22,626 bases of DNA from JBKECA01 sp047973435 (lineage in GTDB: Bacteria > Planctomycetota > Planctomycetia > Planctomycetales > Planctomycetaceae), in the NCBI GenBank assembly GCA_047973435.1, contig JBKECA010000452.1, positions 1-22,626 on the forward strand, read 5' to 3'. The notes beneath the pieces were generated by a model. That model did no database searches. It was not told where the DNA came from and saw only the letters and a program-made list of their open reading frames with translations. The translations under genes and the position numbers were made by a program. Shown piece by piece: positions 8,265 to 14,216 of the stretch; the first letter of the stretch is position 1; the number at the start of each line of letters is the position of its first letter.

Positions 8265-9176
8265 CTATTGCCTGTACTGCGGGCTTTTGTCGTGACGCGA
8301 GTTCGCGAGACCGCGGACGATGCCCGCAGCAGTCCAGTCTTCGAACCAGTTGTGGAGCAGGGGGATCGCATCGTCGGGAAACAACTCGTGATTGTCCAGT
8401 AGGGCATCTAAAGCTCTGGCAAGCGATGCATCCCCTTGCAGGGACATCAGCAGCGTCGCCTCGGGGGGAGTGATTTCGCGGCGTTGGACGACGAAATCTC
8501 GACGATATACTGCCAACTGAGTCGGCCGCGACTGTGGCGGATTGAACAAGGCCCCGGCGCGAAGAGAGGAATACGTCTCGTGAGCGGGGAACCGCAGCGA
8601 CAGCAGTTGTAGAGACCGACTCACCTGCACACGGATCACGTCCCCGTCCGCGACGGTCAGCAGTGCCAGTTCCGACGGATCGAGATTCGGCTGCTGCTCG
8701 TCGCCGGGGCCGTCGAAAACATCCGCGTACGTCCGCTCAAGTCGCGCCAGGTCGACAAGAAAGTCCGCCCAGTCCGGGACAGTTGCGTCGCAGTCCCGAG
8801 AAGGACGAGTCTCTGCCAGATAACTCGGCAGTCGCGCTCCCAATTGACAGAGCGTATAGCTGCAGGGCGGATGGGTCAGAAGATACCCGGTCGCCAGCGA
8901 CAGGAACTCCTCCTCCCCGGTCGCCTGGGCCAGCACCGAATACTCTGCCTGCAGGCACTCTAGCAATCGGGCAAAGTAGGCGTGACTATAAACGGCCAGT
9001 CGCTCCTCGCTGCTGCACGCCGTTGAGCGATGCACGACATGCTCAATATCGTCCGGCGAAAGCGGAATCTGTCGCTGGGCCGCCTCGCTGCGTATCCCCG
9101 CCTCGACACCCCGCGGATCGGAGATCACGGACAGCATCCACTGCTGAACTTGTTCGAGATTGGGAACGGTGCTCAT
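8265..9176 (-). CDS. DUF2063 protein, HvfC/BufC-like partner of the MNIO enzyme
   Basis: A 303-residue soluble protein starting MSTVPNLEQVQQWML. Its ATG overlaps the stop of the DUF692 gene as ATGA, so translation is probably coupled, and this fixes the start. The N-terminal 110 residues carry the DUF2063 pattern (ERLAVYSHAYFARLLECLQAEY, then FLSLATGYLLTHPP), seen in partner proteins that bind the precursor and MNIO enzyme. The rest is a winged/HTH-like and alpha-beta region ending LANSRHDKSPQYRQ. In Hvf and bufferin systems this type of protein delivers the precursor leader to the MNIO enzyme. Operon order precursor, DUF692, DUF2063 matches those systems. No DoxX-like membrane gene, common in related operons, is present in this window. 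Confidence 0.85.
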   Translation of the reverse strand: MSTVPNLEQVQQWMLSVISDPRGVEAGIRSEAAQRQIPLSPDDIEHVVHRSTACSSEERLAVYSHAYFARLLECLQAEYSVLAQATGEEEFLSLATGYLLTHPPCSYTLCQLGARLPSYLAETRPSRDCDATVPDWADFLVDLARLERTYADVFDGPGDEQQPNLDPSELALLTVADGDVIRVQVSRSLQLLSLRFPAHETYSSLRAGALFNPPQSRPTQLAVYRRDFVVQRREITPPEATLLMSLQGDASLARALDALLDNHELFPDDAIPLLHNWFEDWTAAGIVRGLANSRHDKSPQYRQ

Positions 9177-10159
9177 TTTGTCCCCACGGGCACGGCGTTG
9201 GCGAGCGCGTCCCGACCGGCGAATGCCCCCCAGTCCGTGTCGGCCTCGACAGCATCCTCCGTTGGCGCTGCTTGCGTAGGCGTTGTTCCGAGCGGGACGG
9301 GAGCCGACGGCGATGCTTCTGAGCGGACAGGCCCGCCACCCGTAATCTCTTGTGCCTTGAGCACCTCGGCATGCACTTCGGGAAAACTGGGGATACTGGC
9401 GTCCCACTCCAGCAGTGTGGAGACACCGCCAGTCAATTCGTGGGCCAGACGATACAGCTCCCAGACGCGATCCACGACCTGCCCAGCATGCGTGTCGATG
9501 CAATGCGTTCCCAGATCGGTGTGTCCCGCCAGATGGAACTGCACGACACGTTCGACCGGTACCGAACGCAGATACTGCTCGGGATCAAAATCATGATTGC
9601 GGCTCGACACATACACGTTGTTGACGTCCAGCAACAAACCGCAGCTGGTCTCCTCCGTCAATCGCGTCAGGAACTCCCACTCCGGCATGGTCGAGCAGGC
9701 AAACGTCACATAACTGCTGGGGTTCTCCAGCACGAGTGGACGCTCCAGGTAGTCCTGCACCACACGCACGCGACGGACAATATGCCGCAGCGACTCCTCG
9801 GTCAGCGGAACGGGGAGCAAGTCATGCGAGTTTCGGCCCGCAACACCGGTCCAGCAGAGATGGTCGGACACCCAGCGGGCTTGCACATGTCCCGCCAGCG
9901 ACTTGAGTTTGCTGAGATAATCGAAGTTGAGCGGATCGCTGCTGCCGATCGACAGTGACACCCCGTGCATCACGATGGGGTAGCGTTCGGCGATCTGATC
10001 CAGGACATACCGCGGGCGCCCCTGGGAGTCCATGTAGTTCTCGGAGATGATCTCGAACCAGTCGACGGGGGGCTGTTGTTTGAGGATGTAAGGGTAGTGC
10101 ACCGAGCGCAGGCCCAATCCAAAGCCGAGGTGCGGATGTCCAAGTCGGGGGAGCGACAT
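9173..10159 (-). CDS. DUF692 multinuclear non-heme iron oxidative enzyme (MNIO), HvfB/BufB-like
   Basis: A 328-residue TIM-barrel protein of the DUF692 family, which uses iron clusters to oxidise cysteines in ribosomal peptides (MbnB, TglH, ChrH and HvfB are known members). The expected ligand motifs are all visible: E36 and E40/N41 in WFEIISEN, H65 in MHG, D99-H100, D178-N180 in LLLDVNN, H209 and H213 in QFHLAGH, H224, and E251-D253 in LLEWD. The fold ends near residue 275. A Pro/Ala/Thr-rich tail of about 50 residues follows (SPSAPVPLGTTPTQAAP), unusual for the family. The start has only a weak ribosome site. It lies 89 bases behind the precursor gene with a strong hairpin between them. The substrate is very probably that precursor. 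Confidence 0.92.
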   Translation of the reverse strand: MSLPRLGHPHLGFGLGLRSVHYPYILKQQPPVDWFEIISENYMDSQGRPRYVLDQIAERYPIVMHGVSLSIGSSDPLNFDYLSKLKSLAGHVQARWVSDHLCWTGVAGRNSHDLLPVPLTEESLRHIVRRVRVVQDYLERPLVLENPSSYVTFACSTMPEWEFLTRLTEETSCGLLLDVNNVYVSSRNHDFDPEQYLRSVPVERVVQFHLAGHTDLGTHCIDTHAGQVVDRVWELYRLAHELTGGVSTLLEWDASIPSFPEVHAEVLKAQEITGGGPVRSEASPSAPVPLGTTPTQAAPTEDAVEADTDWGAFAGRDALANAVPVGTK

Positions 10160-10175
10160 GTCGGTCTCGAAACAG

Positions 10176-10212
10176 CATGATCGCGACGCCTCAACATGGC
10201 GCCGCGATCATG
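10176..10212 (-). promoter_or_regulatory. 15-bp hairpin between precursor and MNIO genes (attenuator or processing site)
   Basis: Arms 10176-10190 and 10198-10212 surround a 7-base loop. Read as minus-strand RNA, all 15 positions pair, with one G-U wobble; read as plus-strand RNA the same position is an A-C mismatch, so the structure favours the operon direction. Only a weak U stretch follows (CUGUUUCG), so termination would be partial. It probably reduces enzyme transcripts relative to the precursor or protects the precursor mRNA 3' end. Confidence 0.6.
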
Positions 10213-10248
10213 AAACCATCGGCAATTCGATTGCCCAGGCCGTGCGTG

Positions 10249-10830
10249 CTACTTGGCTGCGGGGGCGGGACCAACGTCCTTGCCCGCGTCGGCCATCGCT
10301 TTCTCGAATTTCTTGCGAACACCATCCCAGCCGTGCTGAAGCGGAACACCGCAGCCACCCATGCCTTTGCAGGTGTTCGTGCCATGCTCGCCGCCACAGC
10401 CCCCCTGGCCTTTACACTCGTTCTGGCTGGCGCAGGTGTGCTCCTTGGCCGTCGCACACGCGCCCTGGCCGGCACAGGCATTCTCCCCCCCCTGGCCCTT
10501 CCCCTTGCAGGTATTCAGGCCGCGACAGATATGCGGTTCCTCCAGCAGCAAGGCGACGCTCGCCGCAGCATCGTCGCCAGCGGCGGGTTTCGCGTCGGCA
10601 TGGTCATGATCATGTTCCTCGCCGGCTCCCTTGCCGTGTCCATCACCCTTGCCGTGTCCATCACCATTGCCACCACCAGAGCCGTCGCCCGCACCCCCTC
10701 CGGTGCCGCTGCCGTGTCCGCCGCTCGGGCCTGCGTCCTGGCAACCGACCAGCGAGCCAGCCACCACACCGCTCAATGCCGCGGCCGACAAGGCCTGAAA
10801 CTCACGGCGGCTCAATCCTGACTTGCGCAT
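10249..10830 (-). CDS. Cys-rich Tat-exported lipoprotein, probable MNIO-modified RiPP precursor
   Basis: A 193-residue protein; the ATG at 10830 is preceded by AGGAG at 9 bases. The N-terminus has a twin-arginine motif (SRREFQ, residues 7-12), a hydrophobic stretch and a lipobox LVGC ending at C30, so it should be exported folded by Tat and lipid-anchored. Residues 36-80 are a Gly/His/Asp-rich stalk with a DGHGKG repeat and HDHDH. Residues 100-161 hold nine cysteines (102, 108, 119, 125, 133, 139, 145, 154, 160), paired as C-x5-C with consensus C-K/A-G-x-G/N-x-C (CRGLNTC, CAGQGAC, CKGQGGC, CKGMGGC). A short charged helix closes the protein. Placement before DUF692 and DUF2063 genes, and the Cys repeats, make it the likely substrate for cysteine oxidation. 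Binding of copper or another metal at the cell surface is inferred. Confidence 0.85.
   Translation of the reverse strand: MRKSGLSRREFQALSAAALSGVVAGSLVGCQDAGPSGGHGSGTGGGAGDGSGGGNGDGHGKGDGHGKGAGEEHDHDHADAKPAAGDDAAASVALLLEEPHICRGLNTCKGKGQGGENACAGQGACATAKEHTCASQNECKGQGGCGGEHGTNTCKGMGGCGVPLQHGWDGVRKKFEKAMADAGKDVGPAPAAK
10630..10665. repeat. Two perfect 18-bp tandem copies inside the precursor stalk
   Basis: The unit CTTGCCGTGTCCATCACC occurs twice in a row, followed by a degenerate third start. On the minus strand it encodes the GDGHGK repeat of the His/Gly stalk. Perfect identity at the DNA level points to recent duplication and possible length variation between strains. Confidence 0.85.
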
Positions 10831-10867
10831 CAATCAAAGCTCCTGTGGGTCGCCGATCGGGCGAGAA

Positions 10868-10902
10868 TGTTGAAGGCCAAAACTGCGTGTGTTGAAGGCC
10901 AA
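10868..10902. repeat. 13-bp direct repeat spaced 22 bp in the precursor leader
   Basis: TGTTGAAGGCCAA occurs at 10868-10880 and 10890-10902, start to start 22 bases, close to two DNA helix turns. A short inverted repeat (CCAAGA at 10899-10904, TCTTGG at 10916-10921) overlaps the second copy. It lies 38-72 bases upstream of the precursor start, inside the expected 5' leader. It could be an operator read from one DNA face or an RNA control element. Confidence 0.5.
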
Positions 10903-10941
10903 GACGAAGTCCTGATCTTGGCGTCGCCTCGTGCATGGATC

Positions 10942-10950
10942 TGTATAGCA
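10942..10950 (-). promoter_or_regulatory. Candidate extended -10 promoter for the MNIO operon
   Basis: The minus strand reads TGCTATACA, an extended -10 (TGn plus TATACA), with no good -35 at the expected distance. Transcription would start about 105 bases before the precursor ATG, placing the direct repeats in the leader. The pattern is short and could occur by chance; related operons may instead use ECF sigma factors. Confidence 0.3.
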
Positions 10951-11065
10951 TCTCACCAAGCCGCTGCGTCAGCGTCAAGGCGACGGAATCAGAACTCAAC
11001 ACTCGACGCTGTAGAATGACAGGCCTATCATGACCGTATCGATCCCCCCCACAGGAGAGGCAGCG

Positions 11066-11368
11066 ATGAAAGGTTTACTGCTCGGTTGCGCATTGGCGCT
11101 GGGCCTGACGGCCAGCTTGTGGACTTCCACAGCGGACGCCCACTGGGGTCGTAGCGGATTTTCGATCCGCGTGGGGCGCCCCTACTACGGTGGGGGTTGG
11201 GGCGGAGGATACGGGTACGCTCCCCGTTACTACGGCGGGTACTACAACAGCTATCCTCGTTACTACGGGGGAGGCTATTACAACACCGGCTATTACGGCG
11301 GGGGCGGCTATTATGGTGGTGGTGGCTACTATGGCGGTGGTGGCTACTATGGCGGCTGCGGCTGGTAA
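11066..11368 (+). CDS. Gly/Tyr-rich secreted protein
   Basis: A 100-residue protein. The ATG at 11066 follows AGGAG by 8 bases and opens a normal Sec signal (MKGLLLGCALALGLTASLW, cleavage likely after ADA); the frame could open earlier, but without these signals. The mature part is about 75 residues of Gly, Tyr and Arg, ending in repeats of GGYYGGG. No catalytic domain is possible in such a sequence. Similar Gly/Tyr-rich exported proteins occur in many bacteria, where a structural or surface-adhesive role is guessed. It is divergent from the MNIO operon across 235 bases, so the two could share control. A single Cys sits three residues before the end. A strong hairpin terminator follows. Confidence 0.75.
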   Translation: MKGLLLGCALALGLTASLWTSTADAHWGRSGFSIRVGRPYYGGGWGGGYGYAPRYYGGYYNSYPRYYGGGYYNTGYYGGGGYYGGGGYYGGGGYYGGCGW

Positions 11369-11403
11369 GCGAGACGTTCTCTGCAATCCAGTGTCGTGAA
11401 TTC

Positions 11404-11454
11404 ATCGGGCGGTTTGGCAACCGGAATGGTGGCCGAATCGCCCGGTTTCTGTTT
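11404..11454 (+). terminator. Intrinsic terminator of the Gly/Tyr-rich gene
   Basis: Arms 11404-11417 and 11433-11446 form a 14-bp stem as plus-strand RNA, including three G-U wobbles, with a 15-base loop. UUUCUGUUU follows directly. On the minus strand the three wobbles become mismatches, so it works for the plus-strand gene ending 36 bases upstream, not for the prepilin peptidase gene. Confidence 0.7.
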
Positions 11455-11481
11455 GGACGCGAAGTCCCACGCATTCGTCGA

Positions 11482-12837
11482 CTACCGCGAGTTGTCGCGC
11501 CACCGCTCGTGATGCAGCGAACCTCGCCCGGCCGCTGCTCCCGGCCAATCGGAGGATTGCCGCCAACGACCGAAATGCCGGTCGACCTGTTCGCCGGCAA
11601 AGAATTGATTCTGGTCCGCTGCGGTCCATTCCCCGACCGTCTCGTCCGAGTAAGCTGAAATGCCAAAGAGCCGCTTAATCCCCTGCATGGCGAGCAGGAT
11701 CGCCACAAACAGTCCCAGCCCAGCGGTAAAGAAGAGGATGAGCAGCGGGCCGAGGCTGAACATTCGCTCGAAGGAGGGCCAGACCCATCTCCAGCCCAGA
11801 ACTGTTGCGAGGGTCCCGAGGCTGAGAAATGGCCCGTACGGAATCTCTTGCGACAGGCGAAACGTCATCCGCGCCAGTAGCAGCAGAAGGGTAAAGACCG
11901 GCGCCAGGAAGAAGGCCATGATCACGGGTTGCCAGCCGACGAAGCTGCCGATCATGGCCATCAGCACGACATCGCCGTCGCCCATCGCTTCGCGCTTGAG
12001 GCCCCAGGTGCCAACGGCCCGCACCAGCCAGGTCAAGCCGGCTCCCATTGCCAGTCCAGCCACGCTGACCGCCAGTCCGTGTAAGTGCGGATGGGCCGTG
12101 ATCCATTCCGGCACGGCGGGGCCGTCGCTGACCATCCATTGCAGCCAATCGGGGCCCACATAGGCAAAGTCACGCGCAAGTCGTGGTTCCTGGAACCAGA
12201 CGGGAAGGATGCCAAGTCGGCCGACCGCTGTCGCCGCAAGCACCCCGAATGCCATCGTCGGCAGGGTGACCGTGTCCGGGATGATCATCAGCCGGAAGTC
12301 GATGAGACTCGCGGCCAGCAGCGCTTCCACCAGCATCAGGTGATAGACGAAGCGCAGATGCACCCACCACTCGGGCGATAAATTACCCAGCCCGGGAAAC
12401 GCCTGCGGCCCGAGCGGCGAAAACAGGCAGCTCTGCTCCAGGCTGGCCTGCATCCCCAAGGGGACTTCCAGCCAGTACACCAGAAGAAAGAGCAGGCCGT
12501 TCAGCAGTTCGATCAGCGGATATTGCGGCGAGATCCACATCCGACAGGTTCGACAGCGGCCCCGCAGATGCAGCCAGCCAAAAATCGGGACGTTGTCGTA
12601 CCAGGCAATCTGCGTGCGACACCGTGGGCAGGTTGAGGGAGGCGTCCACAGTCCACGAATCGCCGGCCAGAATTGCCCGTGAGGGTACTGCGGCAACCGG
12701 TAGACGCAGACATTCAGAAAGCTGCCGCAGATCGCGCCGAACCAGAACACGAACGGCAGCAGAAACCATGCGGGCAGATCAATCCGCAGCCAGGTCGGAT
12801 TATCGAGCGTCTGGGCCAGCAGTAGTGGCAAATTCAC
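11482..12837 (-). CDS. Prepilin peptidase / N-methyltransferase (A24 family)
   Basis: An inner-membrane aspartic protease that cleaves and may methylate type IV prepilins or type II secretion pseudopilins. The N-terminal domain has the family entry GSFLNVCVYRLP (residues 38-49) and a zinc ribbon of C70, C73, C95 and C98. The two catalytic aspartates are in SLIDFRLMIIPD (D180) and the GDGD motif (residues 286-289). At 451 residues it is much longer than the usual 250-290, with an enlarged loop between the catalytic Asp segments and extra C-terminal membrane segments plus a charged tail. The preferred start is GTG at 12837, which overlaps the aroK stop as GTGA with AGGAG 8 bases upstream; an upstream GTG at 12846 sits on the ribosome site itself. 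No pilin gene is nearby. Confidence 0.92.
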   Translation of the reverse strand: MNLPLLLAQTLDNPTWLRIDLPAWFLLPFVFWFGAICGSFLNVCVYRLPQYPHGQFWPAIRGLWTPPSTCPRCRTQIAWYDNVPIFGWLHLRGRCRTCRMWISPQYPLIELLNGLLFLLVYWLEVPLGMQASLEQSCLFSPLGPQAFPGLGNLSPEWWVHLRFVYHLMLVEALLAASLIDFRLMIIPDTVTLPTMAFGVLAATAVGRLGILPVWFQEPRLARDFAYVGPDWLQWMVSDGPAVPEWITAHPHLHGLAVSVAGLAMGAGLTWLVRAVGTWGLKREAMGDGDVVLMAMIGSFVGWQPVIMAFFLAPVFTLLLLLARMTFRLSQEIPYGPFLSLGTLATVLGWRWVWPSFERMFSLGPLLILFFTAGLGLFVAILLAMQGIKRLFGISAYSDETVGEWTAADQNQFFAGEQVDRHFGRWRQSSDWPGAAAGRGSLHHERWRDNSR

Positions 12838-13364
12838 TCTGGCCACTCCTGCTGTGGGGGCAGCAACGAAGCAATCTCGTCCACGATCGCCGTGACGCTA
12901 CGGTTGTCGGTGGGGATCACCAGCGACGCCGCCTCGGCGTAAAACGGTTCCCGCTGACGCAAAAGTTGTTCGACTTCCGCCCGGGGATCCTGATCGGTCA
13001 ATGCGGGACGACTACCGCTGAACAGGCTGCGGCCGATTCGCGACCAGATGCTGTCCGTCGATGCCTGCAGCCAGACCACCGGCCCCGCTTCCCGCATGGT
13101 CTGGCGGGTCAGTTCGTTAAGAACCGCACCGCCGCCGGCCGAGATGACCAGTTGGTCGCCTCGAAACAATTCCCCGAGCAGTTCCGCCTCCAGCCGGCGA
13201 AACACCGGTTCGCCATCCTGTGCGAAGATGTCGGCGATGGACTTGCCGGCGCGGCGGGCGATCAACTCATCCACCTCGACGCACTCCCATCCCAGCCGCG
13301 CCGCCAGCTGCGGCCCGACCGTGCTTTTTCCCACGCCGCGATAGCCAATCAGGGTGATGTTCAT
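12834..13364 (-). CDS. aroK: Shikimate kinase
   Basis: A 176-residue cytoplasmic kinase that phosphorylates shikimate with ATP in the aromatic amino-acid (chorismate) pathway. The P-loop is GYRGVGKST at residues 7-15. The shikimate-binding Asp follows in VEVDELIARRAG (D32), the GGG of SAGGGAV lies near residue 96, and the lid Arg is in SRPALTDQDP. Length is normal. The gene starts only 9 bases after the DUF5615 toxin-like gene and overlaps the prepilin peptidase start by four bases, so all four genes are probably one transcript. The ribosome site is weak, in line with translation coupled from upstream. Confidence 0.95.
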   Translation of the reverse strand: MNITLIGYRGVGKSTVGPQLAARLGWECVEVDELIARRAGKSIADIFAQDGEPVFRRLEAELLGELFRGDQLVISAGGGAVLNELTRQTMREAGPVVWLQASTDSIWSRIGRSLFSGSRPALTDQDPRAEVEQLLRQREPFYAEAASLVIPTDNRSVTAIVDEIASLLPPQQEWPE

Positions 13365-13373
13365 GCTCGCAGC

Positions 13374-13736
13374 TTATCGCCAGTGATTCAAAATGACGAA
13401 CTGATCGGCAATGGGCAATCCAGAAGCTGCGTATCGGCTGATAGCCGTCACAATTCCTCGCGACGACAAGTCGCGACGCGGGTCGTTGTCCTGCCGCACC
13501 ACCAGGATGCCCGGGTGATGCCCCTGCGCCTGGAGTACGAGATCGTGAAGATCCTCGAAGTCGTCGCAATTGCAGGTCAGAAACACCCGATCATCACGGA
13601 TGGCCGCCGTGAGATGGACGGGATCCGCAGCTCCCGTAATTGCGGCCTCGCTCGGGATGCGGACATCGTGTCCAGCCACGCGCAGGAGACGCACGAGAGC
13701 TGTCTCAATGGAATCGTCATCCAGGTCGATCCTCAT
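13374..13736 (-). CDS. DUF5615 PIN-like protein, probable toxin of a toxin-antitoxin pair
   Basis: A 120-residue protein starting MRIDLDDDSIETALVRLL. The acidic N-terminus, the GHDV motif (residues 23-26) and the LTCNCDDFEDLH segment near residue 55 are the acidic sites of DUF5615/Mut7-C PIN-like nucleases. Members paired with DUF433 proteins are proposed RNase toxins similar to VapC. The ATG overlaps the stop of the DUF433 gene as ATGA, the usual antitoxin-first, coupled arrangement. RNase activity is an inference from the family. The gene lies directly upstream of aroK (9 bases), so it shares a transcript with a housekeeping enzyme. Confidence 0.75.
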   Translation of the reverse strand: MRIDLDDDSIETALVRLLRVAGHDVRIPSEAAITGAADPVHLTAAIRDDRVFLTCNCDDFEDLHDLVLQAQGHHPGILVVRQDNDPRRDLSSRGIVTAISRYAASGLPIADQFVILNHWR

Positions 13737-14083
13737 CGATTCCTGAGCCTCACCCGCTCCTGTGGCGATAGCAGCTTCGGGCTCGGGTTGTATTTATACC
13801 CCGGATCGTTCATGCCGGTGGCTTCCATTAATGCTTCACTCCGGGCGAAGTCCTCGCGGATTTCCGGCGGGTCGGACTCGCAATAGGCAATCGCCTCGCG
13901 AACCGCTTCGATCGGCAGACTGTAGTTCTCGGCGATTTCCTCGACAGTTTGCGGTTCCTCCGCGCTCATGAACTTGCCGTACAGCGTGCGGGCCCGGATG
14001 CGCCGCCCTTTGATGGAGAGCTGTCGCAGGGAGGACAAGGGGTCCCGTTCAAGATACTGATACTGCGTGGAGGTGGTGGCCAT
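13733..14083 (-). CDS. DUF433-type protein, probable antitoxin
   Basis: A 116-residue protein with a central helix-turn-helix-like segment typical of DUF433 (QTVEEIAENYSLPIEAVREA, about residues 45-64), a fold used by VapB-like antitoxins that bind both the toxin and the operator. The N-terminal 40 residues are Arg-rich (IKGRRIRARTLYGKF). It is the first gene of a four-gene run and would autoregulate it if it acts like known antitoxins. The start ATG has only a close GAAGG before it, so an internal start is possible. Confidence 0.72.
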   Translation of the reverse strand: MATTSTQYQYLERDPLSSLRQLSIKGRRIRARTLYGKFMSAEEPQTVEEIAENYSLPIEAVREAIAYCESDPPEIREDFARSEALMEATGMNDPGYKYNPSPKLLSPQERVRLRNR

Positions 14084-14216
14084 ACCTTCAGACTACGCGG
14101 CGGAGTGCACGGGAGCAAGCTTTGTCTTCCGCCCGCTGGTCCGCGGATTCGCTGTCCTGCACACACACGGATTCGAGGATTGCTCGAACGTGCAGCGGTC
14201 GGGCATCGGAGGACCA

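Noticed and set aside
11030..11065. Earlier start for the Gly/Tyr-rich protein
   Set aside because: It would put 12 residues ahead of a normal signal peptide and ignore the AGGAG that sits just before the ATG at 11066.
12624..13886. Plus-strand open frame of 420 codons
   Set aside because: Antisense to prepilin peptidase, aroK and the DUF5615 gene, all with clear motifs; no ribosome site or recognisable domain.
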